From Plotosus lineatus (lineage: Eukaryota; Chordata; Actinopteri; Siluriformes; Plotosidae), in assembly GCA_024760905.1 (NCBI GenBank), contig CM045733.1, positions 14,267,501-14,331,500 of the forward strand: a DNA stretch of 64,000 nucleotides. The letters are read 5' to 3'. The notes beneath the pieces are model-generated. The model saw only the letters and a program-made list of their open reading frames with translations, was not told the DNA's origin and did not search any database. Below, one piece after another: positions 11,170 to 23,740 of the stretch; position 1 is the first letter of the stretch, and every line of letters starts with the position of its first letter. The position numbers and the translations under genes are program-made.

Positions 11170-11516
11170 TTCATTCATTCATTTTCTGAACCATTTAATC
11201 CTAATTAGGGTCGCGGGTAGGATGGTGCCCATCTCAGCCGACTATGGGTGAGGGAAAAGTACACTCTGTGCAGCTCACCAGTCCATGGCAGGGCAGAAAC
11301 GTGCTGACGGCTATGCAGCTGGTCTTTACAAAAGTCAGCAATGCTTCTTTTACATGAATCTCACACCATAGACAGTGAGCGACATGGCCAGTCTTTGATA
11401 ACCCAGTTAGCTGCACGGGGAGGGGATGGGGTACAGTGACAAGCCGTTGAGAGTGGGCCTTGAACCCCCAACCTTGGGACCAGTGAGCACCTTACCACCA
11501 GGCCATCACTGCTCCC
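11170..11516 (-). mobile_element. SINE-A copy, tail T1, A1 head
   Basis: Near full-length, reverse orientation: (CATT)n and T1 tail at the left, body in the middle (AACCCAGTTAGCTGCA), head at the right with the A1-type A box (minus strand TGGCCTGGTGG). Confidence 0.88.
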
Positions 11517-11798
11517 ATCAGTCAAAATTCCAATTATAAAGTAATAGCCCAGTTTTATGCACTTTTTGATAATTTATTGAGTGCTTTATCATAATACAGC
11601 AATAAAAATAGAATTGCTGGAACACAAAATTTTTCTCATATTTTTGAAGTATGTATTGAATCTGATTTCATATGAAGGACTTGTGTGTGACCTTATGTAA
11701 CAGAACGGACATTTTTCTCAGCATTGAAATAAAAATAGGGTTGTCCCATCGTGATGTCACAAGACAGCAGCATCGAAATGGTAGCCTCCAAGGGAAGC

Positions 11799-12024
11799 TC
11801 TTTTTCTTTTCCTTTTGGCTTTTTCCCTTTTTCAGGGGTCGCGACAGCAAATCATCTGATTCGCACATTTGATTCAGCATAGGTTTTTACGTCGGATGCC
11901 CTTCCTGACACAACCCTTTAGCAAGGGGCAGAACCACGCTGACGGCTTTGCAGCTACTCTGGTCAAAAGTCAACAATGGTTCTTTTACATGAACCTCTCA
12001 CCATAGACAGTGAGAGACATTGTA
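11799..12024 (-). mobile_element. SINE-A fragment with T2 tail, head missing
   Basis: Reverse orientation. The T2 tail is at the left (CCTTTTGGC, GGGGTCGCGACAGC, AATCATCTGATTCGCAC), then part of the body to ACAGTGAGAGACATTG. The copy stops before the head, so it is 5'-truncated. Confidence 0.85.
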
Positions 12025-12299
12025 CACATCGGTGTTCTTTGGGGTCAAATTGACTCCAGGCTATTTTAACTGTATAAAATATGAACACACATTTTTTGGG
12101 GGTTTCTGTGGATGATATTAAGTCTAACCATTACAGTAATATAGTGTGAGGGCCACTGATGATTCACACAGCACTGGGGACGACATTATTCACGTGAGAA
12201 TTTTGATATTTCCTGTGCTGTGAGGGTCAGAAACTCTGGTTCCTGTGAAGATCGGCTTTATCAAGCCCTAATATGATCGAATATGGGTTATGGCTGTGT

Positions 12300-12672
12300 A
12301 TATTCGGGGTCACTGATAGAGAATTTAAAGAACTTCTGGGGGCGGCGGGTTCCTTAGAGATAAGGTGAGAACCTTAGCCATCCTGAAGGAGCTCAGAGTA
12401 GAACCGCTGCTCCTCCGCATTGAGAGGAGTCAGTTGAGATGGCTCGGACATCTGATTAGAATGCCTCCCAATGGCCTCCCTGGTGTGTTGTTTTGGATAT
12501 GTCCAACCGAGAAGAGACCCTGGGTATGACCCAAAACACACTGGAGGGACAACATTTCTGTGCTGGTTTGGGAACGCCTCAGTGTCCCCTAGGAAGAGCT
12601 GGAGGAAGTGGCTGTGGAGAGGGACTTCTGGACCTTAGTCAATGGAGATCAATTCTTGGGAATCTATAAAGT
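12300..12672 (+). pseudogene. LINE C-terminal remnant (second RTE-like family)
   Basis: Translating the forward strand with a few stops and shifts gives RIERSQLRWLGHLIRMPPNG, PGVLFW, RPWV and WERLSVP, then EELEEVAVERDFW. This is the familiar C-terminal region of an RTE/BovB-like ORF2, distinct in sequence from the copy at 7632-9012. Only the extreme 3' end of the element is present. Confidence 0.7.
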
Positions 12673-12742
12673 GAGGATGTGAGGGAAGATCATTACCTGG
12701 TTACAAAATAATAAAAGCAATACTCGCAAAAAAACTACCATC

Positions 12743-13091
12743 CTTCATTTCCATTCATTTTCTGTAACCGCTTAATCATAATTAGGGTCGCAGGAAGGCT
12801 GGCGCCCATCCTAACTGACTCCAAGTGAGAGCAGAGTACACCCTGGATGGCTCACCAGGCCATCACAGGGCAGAAACACGCTGACGGCTATGCAGCTACT
12901 CTTCGTTGAAAGTTAGCAATGGTTCTTTTACATGAACCTCGCACCATCGACAGTGACAGACATGGCCGGCCTTTGATAACCCAGTTAGCTGCACTGGGGG
13001 GTACAATGACAACTTTGTAGAGAGTGGGACTTGAACCCCCAACTTTAGGATCAGTAATCCAGCACCTTTACCACCAGGCCACCACTGCCTG
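12743..13091 (-). mobile_element. SINE-A copy, tail T1, A1 head
   Basis: Reverse orientation, complete from the T1 tail (CATTTTCTGTAACCGC) to the head (minus strand GGTGGCCTGGTGGTAAAGG). It abuts the TIR element at 13139. Confidence 0.88.
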
Positions 13092-13138
13092 TCGTCTCTA
13101 TAGCATTTCAGTGAAAATTGCTTCCAACATATTGTGTT

Positions 13139-13734
13139 CATACCTGTCAACCCTAGGCCGTTGGCGATCTTACAAATGGCTACTTATGCCCTTTCAAAAT
13201 AGCAACTAATCTCACGCGTCTTATTATCGCGTGCAATATGAAACAAAAATTAAACTCTATTTTTAATATAATATGAATTTATTGGTAATGTTGTAACGTA
13301 TAACCTGGTGCAATCAAATAAAAGAGTAATATCTTCAGCTGCATGATTAAGAAAATTTAACAGTGATCTTTATTATAACTATATGTAGCACTTTTGGCAC
13401 TTTCAATCATTTCTTTTGATGGCTTCACTTCATGGCACTTGAGCTCGCAATTAAGTTTGACTTGAATGATGGCGGAAGTGAAAGTGCGGTCACGTGGTCG
13501 GAAAAAGCAGACGATAGCAGACGACAAACGCAACGCGCGATTCTCGCGAGAAAACGGCTACAGACCAATTCAGCGTATCGTCTCTTTACCGAAACGATGA
13601 CACAAAAAACGGAGTTAAAAAAAAAAGACGAAATGATCGAAAAACGTACAGATTTCGGACGTACGGCGTACACATTTAAAAATCAGTGCTCACTTGTACA
13701 AATTACGCCAAAACCGTACAACTTGACAGGTATG
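13139..13734. mobile_element. 596-bp non-autonomous DNA element with CATACCTGTCAA ends
   Basis: Perfect 12-bp terminal inverted repeats CATACCTGTCAA (13139-13150) and TTGACAGGTATG (13723-13734), flanked by TGTGTT on both sides (13133-13138, 13735-13740). The interior is GC-richer and has a long open frame, but its product (rich in K, R and Q) resembles nothing I recognise. Superfamily uncertain; a hAT-like family is possible although a duplication of only six bases is visible. Confidence 0.7.
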
Positions 13735-14166
13735 TGTGTTCCTGTCCTTATTTTCCCAAGATCTAAATGGATAAACAAGAAGTTCTTCCCATCAACCCAA
13801 TAAAGTTATTACCTGTACAATTCAAACAAGTTTTTCAATCAAAAATAAAATTTTGAATCAGAGTAATCAGAAACCATGAGACAGTTCTTACAACCGAGTT
13901 AAATTATACATTATGAGAGCAGATTATTTTGTTTCTATATAAATAGGATTAAAAATTGTTATGTAATCCCCCCCCTCCCTGCACCACCCATCCACCCACA
14001 TGCATAATATACAAACCATCAGCATACAAAGGAGGCAACATGGATAAACTACTTTATTTCTTTCAAATAATTTACAAAATATACAGTTAGATTACCAAAA
14101 TACATAAAGTCTTTCTTACACAAATAAACACTGTACAAACACTTAAATGAGTGTAGTTAAATGATC

Positions 14167-14214
<48 letters not shown>

Positions 14215-14334
14215 AAAGCATCTCAGAGTCATACATGTATATTTCAAAACATCATCCCATCACCTTCCAGGTTTCGGTCATTGCCTGCTGAAGCATTTAG
14301 ATGTTAATTCATATTATATATGTATATGTATATA

Positions 14335-14404
<70 letters not shown>

Positions 14405-14653
14405 TATATAGATATACATATATATATATACACACACATATATACACACACATATTATATAAACATTTTAATGTATAGCCAGTAATATTATTATAAATGT
14501 ATATCCAGAAACAATTTCCATGACCAGTCAGTAGAAACCAAAATAAAAATACGATTCAGGTAATATCCAAATGGATATTAATGCGATTAGTTTGCAAGTC
14601 AAATAAATTACTCAAGTAACTCAAATGAGAGTAAATAAATATATCCATGTATA
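13735..14653. repeat. Non-coding stretch with (AC)n 14171-14210 and (TA)n 14313-14456
   Basis: AT-rich sequence holding a ~40-bp AC run and a ~145-bp compound TA/TATG/CA run. No gene recognised. Confidence 0.8.
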
Positions 14654-14654
14654 T

Positions 14655-14966
14655 TTATTCAGCCCCATATGCACCATGCTGCAATGCACCGACCCTTCTC
14701 TCTTTCCAGCAGTAACAGTTCCAGTGGTTTGTGCTACAGCGGTATATTCTGTGAGATCGAACGTACCCGCTTTCACTCTTTACACGCACTGAGTCTTGAG
14801 CGCCAATGACACTTTTGCCAGTTAACTGCTTGTACTTCTTTGGACCGCCATGACCTTTGTCCAAATCACTTGGATTTGCTGTTTTTTCCCGTTTCCAACA
14901 CATCAACTTTAACGCCCTAATTTTTGCCCCTTCCTGATTTATTACGTTTTTGTACGTTTGCCACAC
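14655..14966 (-). pseudogene. Possible MADF/SANT-type DNA-binding fragment
   Basis: Minus-strand open segment starting WQTYKNVINQEGAKIRALK, preceded by an acceptor-like TTTGTGTTTAG. The aromatic/K-rich pattern loosely recalls MADF or Myb/SANT domains carried by transposon accessory genes or their host derivatives. There is no partner exon or domain to confirm this, and it ends near a TE-rich block. Low confidence; it could be chance. Confidence 0.2.
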
Positions 14967-15004
14967 CTAAACACAAAATGTGTTTTTTAAAAGAAGGTTT
15001 GTAT

Positions 15005-15332
15005 TACTAAGGGAGAAAAAAACTCCAAACCTACATGGCACTGTGTGAAAAAGTGTTTGTTCCTGAAACCTTCAACTGGTTGGGCCACTCTCAGCAGCAA
15101 TAACTGCAAGCAAGTGTTTGTTATAACTTGTAATGAGTCTTTCACATGGATTCTGTGGAGGGATTTTCCTGCATTCATCTTTGCAGAATTGCTGTAATTC
15201 ACCCACATTGGAGGGTTTTCAAGCATGACCCGCCTTTTTACTGTCATGCCACAGCATCTCAATAGGATTCAGGTCAGGACTTTGACTAGGCCACTCCGCG
15301 GTCTTCATTTTGTTTTTCCTCAGCCATTCACA
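15005..15332 (-). pseudogene. Tc1-like transposase C-terminal fragment
   Basis: Minus-strand translation gives [17 protein letters not shown], the classic Tc1/mariner block around the last catalytic Glu of DD34E, followed by KPSNVGELQQFC and the C-terminal region with a stop. Neither the first two Asp residues nor the DNA-binding part is present. It matches the corresponding segment of the larger element at 30848-33457. Confidence 0.8.
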
Positions 15333-15344
15333 GGGCAATGTACA

Positions 15345-15664
15345 TCATTCATTCACTCATTTTCTGTAACCACTTAATCCTAATTAGGGTGACAGGGAGG
15401 CTGACGCAGAGTACACTCTGGACAGCTTGCCAGGCCATCGCAGGGTCGAAACACGCTGACGGCTATGCAGCTACTCTTGATGAAAGTCAGCAATGGCTCG
15501 TTTACATGAACCTCTCACCATAGACAGTGAGAGACATGGCTGGCCTTTGATAACCCAGTTTGCTGAACTGGGAGGGACAGTGACATCACGTGGAGAGTGG
15601 GGCTTGAACCCCCAACCTTACGATCAGTGATCCAGCACCTTTACCACCAGGCCAAAACTGCCAG
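15345..15664 (-). mobile_element. SINE-A copy, tail T1, A1 head
   Basis: Reverse orientation, inserted immediately beside the Tc1 fragment. A short internal deletion removes part of the tail (GGAGGCTGACGCAGAGTAC). The head has the TTTACCACCAGGCC signature. Confidence 0.85.
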
Positions 15665-15924
15665 GCCATGTTTTTTTTTCCTTCCTTAATACGAAAAGGG
15701 TTCCTTTAAAAACTGCATGTTTTGTTTACCTGTGTTGTCTTTGTATGATATTTAAATTTGTTTGATGATTTGAAATATTTAAGCATGTCAAACGTACAAA
15801 AACATAAATCAGGAAGGTTTCTACACTTGTACATCAGTCCTTTGTGAGGTGGCTTGTGTGGTATTCGGCAGCTGGAAATGCAGAGACACTTCCTGCTAGC
15901 TTTGTGCTATCTGACTGTTCTTTA

Positions 15925-16945
<1,021 letters not shown>

Positions 16946-17418
16946 TAAAGTAATTGAAGGTAAGATCATACAGTCGATATATATGTATATATATTTTTTT
17001 TTAAACGAACCCTTACAAAAAAAATCATTTTGTTGCTTTACAGCCTGAATTATACAAACAAAAAAAATGATTCCTCCCAGTCTATTTACTTAATGCAACT
17101 TACAACATCCATGTAAAAGATACTATTGCAGAAGATCCAAAAATAAATAAATAAATAAAATATCTGAGAAGGTCCAAGTATTACCACTTGTGGTATCTCG
17201 AATTTCGGAAAAAAAAATTGTTATTTCGTATTTCCCTTTTCGAAAAAATCAGTTCACAAAACAAAACTTCGAAGCCATAATTGGATTCGTTTGCAGTACA
17301 AATGCTTAGTTGTCGAACAATTTATTTAGCAACAGCCAGCTACGTGTGCGTCAGTCTCATCACACATAGCACTTGCTCATAGAACAGCCACTCTCTGAAA
17401 TTTTCTCCGATTTTGGTG

Positions 17419-17423
<5 letters not shown>

Positions 17424-17491
<68 letters not shown>
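17424..17491. repeat. (GT)n microsatellite
   Basis: An uninterrupted GT run of about 66 bp. Confidence 0.97.
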
Positions 17492-18870
17492 GTGTTTTAT
17501 TTCTTTTATATATTTTCACAGATAAGCCACTATTGGACCTGGGAAATCTATTAAAAGTGTAAAGGCAAAAAGTAAAATAGACCGCAGAGGTTCAAAGCTC
17601 CTGCCGCCCAGGAATGTGTACTATCTTCAAGTTCATCTATAATTTCCTTAAAAACAAAATCAAAACTGTTCTTTTAAAAAATATTAAGTCCAGCTGACTC
17701 ATTAATTATGCACAGATTTTGGTGCGAATCAATCCCAAACGAGATAACTGTAAGACACTCCCACAAAGCCGGGCAAGCATTCTCAAGTTGTCATCCGGAA
17801 GTCAAATGTTTGTGTTAGACCAATGAAGTCTCGCTGGTTCATTAATTGTGCACGGATTTTGGCTTGTGCCAATCCCAGACGAGATCCCTGTGAAACAAAT
17901 TCTATCAATAGCCGAGCAAGCATTCCTAAGATATTGTTCAGAAACCAAGTGTGACAGACAGACAGACTGACGGATGCCACCCATTCCAATAGCTCTCAGG
18001 CGGAAGCTAAAAATAGCAAGAACAAACGATAGAGCTAAAGAAAGAAATCATATGAAAGTCTGAAAATGATGTTGGTGTCTGATGAATCAGTTATGTTATA
18101 TAATATGAATGTGGAGTGAGAAAAACATGAAGAACAGGTTGAATTCTTTGCTTCTTTTGGAAAAATATCTTTCTATTTAAAAACAAATCAGTTTTAGACA
18201 TTTACAAACAAATTAAGTTTGAAAATCAAGGTTCCGTCAATCCCAGGTAATAAATTACCTTCTCCATTGGAAACCACCAAAGTGACTTTCACCTGTGGTT
18301 AAATATAATGATACTTATTAGGTCAGAAAGCAAACATCCTAGAGCAGGCCAGTGCTTGGAAATGTAACTGAAAGCAAACAATCAGCTATAGGTAGCAAGG
18401 CACTGTCAAAAGATTTCTCAGATAAAGTTGTTTGACAGGCACAAGTCAGGAGAAACAAAAAAAAAAAAAATCAAAGACTTTATCAATCCCTAGGAGCAAA
18501 GTATACATATAAAGTGGAAGATGTTACTACTAGTAGGATCAGGACGTCCTACCATAATGGATGGAAGCGTGAGGAGGCCATCACCCACCAGATAAAGAGA
18601 TTAAAAGGAGGCTTATGTCAACTTTAAAGCAGTGCCATGAATTTTTGGGAAAGAATATTAATTGCCTGTATATGAGGGTTGCCAAAAATCAAAGAAGCAG
18701 ACAAATCTAGTTTATTCCCTCCAATGCACCTTGCGGAGTCTGACGGAAAATGGAAAATGGTAAACTATTTGGCCTTGAAGCCAAATATATTGTGTACAGT
18801 ATATCTGGTGGTACGTCTAAAGAACACCACACCTACAGTGAAGCATGGCATCATAACAACCTGTTATAGG
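17492..18870. other. No gene recognised; short direct duplication near 17690-17960
   Basis: Two related segments occur at ~17690-17790 and ~17815-17945 (both with TTAATTATG/TTAATTGTG, CACAGATTTTGG/CACGGATTTTGG, AATCCCA, GACGAGAT). Otherwise AT-rich sequence without exon or repeat identity. Confidence 0.4.
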
Positions 18871-18871
18871 G

Positions 18872-18872
<1 letters not shown>

Positions 18873-18931
<59 letters not shown>

Positions 18932-18964
18932 ACACAATTCCAACTGTATTTATCCAGTTGAAAC

Positions 18965-19027
<63 letters not shown>
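18873..19027. repeat. Inverted (CA)n / (TG)n microsatellite pair
   Basis: About 65 bp of CA repeats (18873-18938), then a ~28-bp spacer, then about 60 bp of TG repeats (18967-19027). The two arms are reverse complements of each other. Confidence 0.95.
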
Positions 19028-19028
<1 letters not shown>

Positions 19029-20029
19029 CATTTCAGGCTGCAAAGCAAAAAATGTGACTACAGTATTCTGAAGAACATTGATTATTTTCTATACCCATAT
19101 AATTACTTCTTTGAGGAAGTACTACTCCAGCTTACAATAACCATTAACCATCTTGACAATTCAGGTTTCTTGTTTTTTTTTTAAATATAATTCCAATTAG
19201 TTACTGAGGCTGGCACTACACTGAGCATTTTCCTTGATTAATATATTTCTTGGCGTCACTGCTACATGGTGCACTTCCCGCCCTCATTCAGCCCCTCAAT
19301 TTCAAACGTATTCCTATACATATACATACATGAAAACATTCGACAATACAGGACAGAGAATAAACTGAGTACATCTTATTATGCAAACAAATAACACAAA
19401 AAAAGGTCACTGTCAACATTGGAAACATTAAAAAATAATGCAAATAGAGTCATGCTCGGCCTGATGCTTTTATGGAGAAAACTATTCTTTACAAGCGAGC
19501 GCGCAGACACTGAGAAACATGCAAACATGTTCAATTTAACAGGATGTAGAAGCGTTGCAGGCTCGCCTCTGTATTTATTTTATTAGAAAAAAAAATACAA
19601 AATGTCAAATATCTCTGCTGATCTGCTTTAGGTTTGAAGGTTTCACGTTCACAGTATATCCCACTAAAGCTGTATACCAATTAATATTATTCATAACACG
19701 CTACAACTGATCACATTCTTTAATAGAAAAGTAAGTGCTTAACTGCGTGGCATGCATTATTAAGTCAGTAATCCGTACATATTAAACTGTGCTGGCATGA
19801 TTTCAGAAGACGCCACTGTATAACACCTGTAAAACAGCCATGGACAGGAGAAACACCTGAAACCATTTTATCATTGATTTCTCAACAATGTTTCGACATT
19901 AACGAGGCACACGCTTTAAGGAAGTAAAACTTGTTGCTCAGGTAAGGAAGCATAATTTTCAATGTTTGAAATAGTAAATAATTTCTTAAGAAATTAATTG
20001 TACATGAAGATTCTAGTACCACCATAATA
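19028..20029. other. No gene recognised
   Basis: About 1 kb of moderately AT-rich, repeat-poor sequence. It could include conserved non-coding DNA, but nothing in the sequence alone shows a function. Confidence 0.35.
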
Positions 20030-21235
20030 CCCCCATTTCACTGAAGCGCGGAATGCAATGATCGTGGCGGAAAGGCGCAGAACGCACTCTACGGAGGAGC
20101 TTTCGCATTTTTACACAGAAAATGGGTCAAAAATCTACGGAAAATTGTACCCTCAGAACACCTTCGGAACATTCACGGAATGTGTGGAAAAGACATGGAA
20201 AGACTGCGGTACAATGTTGGCATACATGTGTAAAAGCGCTCGGATTACCTTCAAAACCAGTGCGGATTGCAAAGGAAGACCTTCGGATAATTCACAGTAC
20301 ATTCACAGAAAGCACGGAACACTCGAGGAACAACTACGGCACTACAGTACTCCATTTTAGAAGGAAGGGCTACGGAATGATTGCGGAACAGGTGGAATGA
20401 AGGCGGAACGTTCACGTTCAACACGGAATGACTGAGGAATGACTGAGGAATGACTGAGGAATAGCCAGCTTAACCATGTTTCAACTAGGAAAAATTGGCA
20501 AAGATCAAAGGATTTGCTCCTGATTCCGCCTATAAATACACGGAATATATATGTTTATAATGTATAATATGTTTATAATGCACAATAAATGTAAAATTTA
20601 ACATGTGTTTGTAATGTACCATATGTTTCTAATGTGCAATATGTTTATAATTTCCAATTAATTTAAAATTTAACATATATTAATATGTTTAATATCAATA
20701 ATGTCAATACGTTCCTTATTTCCAGACTAAAAACAATGCACACAAGTCCAAACCACAGTGATTATAATTTTAAAGCTTCATTACATGAAGAGGAAAACAG
20801 AAAAAATAAAGTGAATGAACTGGAATGATTTATAGTGGAAGTGACTTCCTTGGGTGTTCCGCAGGTCTTCCATGTTATCCGCAACCATTCCGCAAACGTT
20901 CCGCATGTATTCCACAAACCCACCGTGAGTATTCCGTGGGGATTCCGTGGCCGCTTTTGACCACCTGGAAGAAGGAGGAATGTTCACGGAACGTTCACAA
21001 AAGACTTGCGGAATAAAAGGAACGATCACAGAACATTTGCGGAAAGGGTGGAACGTTTGCGGAAGGACTGCAGAACGTGAGGGAAGACTGTCAGAAGATT
21101 GTGGCCTGACGGAAGAGGAGGAATAACTTTGGAATCGTACGGAAGGAAACGGATGATGACGGAATGACTGAGGAACATTGGAGGATGACTCCAGTTTTCC
21201 TTCCGCGAGTCTGCCACACTCCAGTGCAATGAGGG
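20030..21235. mobile_element. 1206-bp TA-flanked element built of ~11-bp CGGAA repeats
   Basis: Ends: left CCCCCATTTCACTGAAG, right (reverse complement) CCCTCATTGCACTGGAG, 14 of 17 matching, with TA immediately outside both (20028-20029, 21236-21237). Inside are three arrays of a degenerate repeat centred on CGGAA or a one-base variant, spaced mostly 11 bp apart: 20049-20461 (plus), 20857-20947 (inverted, TTCCG) and 20966-21183 (plus). Between them, ~20540-20690 is AT-rich with a loose ~18-bp repeat (ATGTTTATAATG...). The open frame across the left array is a by-product of the repeat. Superfamily unknown. Confidence 0.75.
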
Positions 21236-21838
21236 TATAAGTCTTTTTCTCCAATGACATCATTCCGATAATTACTTGTTTAATGTGTATCATTTGTCTT
21301 ATATTAGAACCAATGTCAATGCCAATGTAATGATTTTTGGTTATATTTTATCAAGTTACCTCCTGTTATTACTGCGAAACAACTCCATCCATGAAAACTT
21401 AAAGCTTCACATTACAACTGACAGTAGAGACCACATCCATAAGTACTGCGTAGCCTTACAGCTAAACTTGACCGTTTCGATATTATATTTTTAAATCGGC
21501 TCAAATGAAGTATGCAGTACAAGTCTCTGTATAAGTTGTTACTATTAGAATGAGTGTTGGTGATTTTATTTACACCGACTTACAGACTCTAGAAGAGCTG
21601 CTGTTACCTGGGGATTGATCCACATACAACAATGTGGTACATTATTCTACCACACTCAATGGATATGAACATGCATTCAGGTTAGCTAATCGAACTATGA
21701 GGATATCACTGGATATACTGGTAATGGGTATGTCACTTAAAAAAAATTTAAAATGTAAACAATGGAAGGGAACAGATGGAATTTGTGCTAAGCTAATCGC
21801 GAACAGTAGCCGGACAGCTCTTCTGTTCATTGTTCATT
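21236..21838. other. No gene recognised
   Basis: AT-rich spacer between the 11-bp-repeat element and an inverted SINE pair; nothing identifiable. Confidence 0.35.
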
Positions 21839-21839
21839 T

Positions 21840-22176
21840 AGTTCATTTTTTGTAACCGCTTAATCCTAATTGGGGTTGTGGGGAGGCTAGCGCCCATCCC
21901 AGTCGATTCCCGGCAAGGGAAGAGTACACCCTGGACAGTTTGCCAGGCCATTGCAGGGTGGAAACATGCTAACAGCTATGTAGCTACTCTTGTCGAAAGT
22001 CAGCAATGGTTCTTTTACAGCCTCACATGATAGACAGTGAGAGACATGGCTGGCCTTTGATAACCCAATTAGCTGCACTTGGGGGGACAGTAACAACCTG
22101 TTGAGAGTGGGGCTTGAACCCCCAGCCTTAGGATCAGTGATCCAGCACCTTTACCACCAGGCTACCGCTGCCCCCT
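21840..22176 (-). mobile_element. SINE-A copy, tail T1, A1 head (left arm of inverted pair)
   Basis: Reverse orientation, near complete; TGTTCATT-like sequence on both sides suggests the target duplication. Together with the next copy it forms an inverted repeat. Confidence 0.88.
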
Positions 22177-22228
22177 CTTGTGTTCATTCTAGACTTATTC
22201 CAAGAAAGTCAATAAAATTTGGAATGAA

Positions 22229-22577
22229 CAGATTTGATGGTGGCCTGGTGGTAAAGGTGCTGGATCACTGATCCTAAGTTTGGGGGTTCAAGCCCCACTC
22301 TCCACGGAATGTCACTGTCCCTCCAGTGCAGCTAACTGGGTTTTCAAAGGCCGGCCATGTCTCTCACTGTCTATGTTGTGAGGTTCATGTAAAAGAACCA
22401 TTGCTGACTTTCAACAAGAGTAGCTGCATAGCCGTCAGCGTGTTTCTTCCCTGCGAAGGCCTGGTGAGCTGTCCAGAGTGTATTCTGCCCTCACCCAGAG
22501 TCGGCTGAGATGGGTGCCAGTCCAAATTAGGATAAAGCGGTTACAGAAAATGAATGAATGAAAGGCAGATTTGATGG
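22229..22577 (+). mobile_element. SINE-A copy, tail T1, A1 head, with 12-bp TSD
   Basis: Forward copy at 22241-22565 starting TGGCCTGGTGGTAAAGG, B box GGTTCAAGCCC and ending GAATGAATGAAAGG. The target-site duplication is CAGATTTGATGG (22229-22240 and 22566-22577). Confidence 0.92.
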
Positions 22578-23513
22578 CAAGAACTGATTTTTATTAACCA
22601 TATACATGATTCTATCAGCCTGCTGTGAGGAACATTCTCCAGGCTAACCGGCTCTTTTGTTTAGTATTTTGAATTAAATACTAAAAATGGACAATTTCGC
22701 ACAATCCAGTAAGTGTGGATAAAATCAAAACGGCTGTCTATTGCTACCACTGTTATAATCAATTATGTCCTCCTTTGTAATGTGATCTGTGTTCAATTTA
22801 GCACACTACCTGTGCAGGTACTTAATGATGGCGTTCACGATGGAACCCCTTTGGGAAATTCCACCTTGTTCTGTATATCTGTAATGTAGTGGGAAATTGT
22901 TTAAGATTTTACTGAGCATTAAGTATCCTTCAAGTTTTTTGACTTTTTTCTAATAGAGGGAATCTCAGCTGTTGGAACCAATGTAGGACCTTTACTGGAT
23001 TTAAAATTCAGTTAAAGATGTAATTCAAATTTTGCGATTTCCAATTTGTTGCCCAACAATCATAAAGCCACCATTGCTACTATTTTAATAGGACTGTGCA
23101 GGAGGGATAATAAGTATATCAGTTGTTACTGTATTTTCAAATTTAGTTGATTAAGAACATGGAATTGCATCATTTGTGTACCTTAAAAAGTTCCTTCTAG
23201 CTCTCTACATGGTTCTTTGAACTATTCTTATTGATGAACCCTTAAAGGATTTGAGACTTTACAATCCAAAGAATGGTCAAGGATTTTTTTTTTAAGTGAA
23301 GCTGCATACTTTAGATAAAGCTACTCTATTCATGCTACATGTTTTGTAATAACATGAAATTTTATGTATATTTTGGCTCTGATCTTTGGCACTAAATGGG
23401 CGTATCATCAAGGCATATGAATTTCATCCATCAGCTCCCACTGCAGGATGCAGTAAATCTTGGGCATATCCTGGCAATGCTGGGATACACCATGAATGGG
23501 ACCTTATTATGTC

Positions 23514-23514
<1 letters not shown>
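22578..23514. other. No gene recognised
   Basis: AT-rich sequence with no repeat family or exon that I can support. Confidence 0.35.

Positions 23515-23570
<56 letters not shown>
23515..23570. repeat. (CA)n microsatellite
   Basis: About 50 bp of CA repeats ending in CACGCACACC. Confidence 0.96.
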
Positions 23571-23571
<1 letters not shown>

Positions 23572-23740
23572 CAATAGTTCACTCCTCGGGGAACAGTAAA
23601 GTAGCCAATAAACCTGTTGGCATGTTTTGGGAAGTTCTGAGGAAGCCCACCAGAACAAGATAAACATGCAGAACTCCATACAGCTGCAAATACTTTGCCT
23701 AATGCTGTGACTCGTACACATCAGCATTAACTATTAACTA

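Noticed and set aside
13432..13803. 123-residue open frame inside the CATACCTGTCAA element
   Set aside because: It crosses the element's right terminal repeat and matches no domain; more likely a chance frame in GC-richer DNA.
20058..20400. Two overlapping ~100-residue open frames
   Set aside because: They follow an 11-bp repeat whose period lacks stop codons in some frames; no protein family resemblance.
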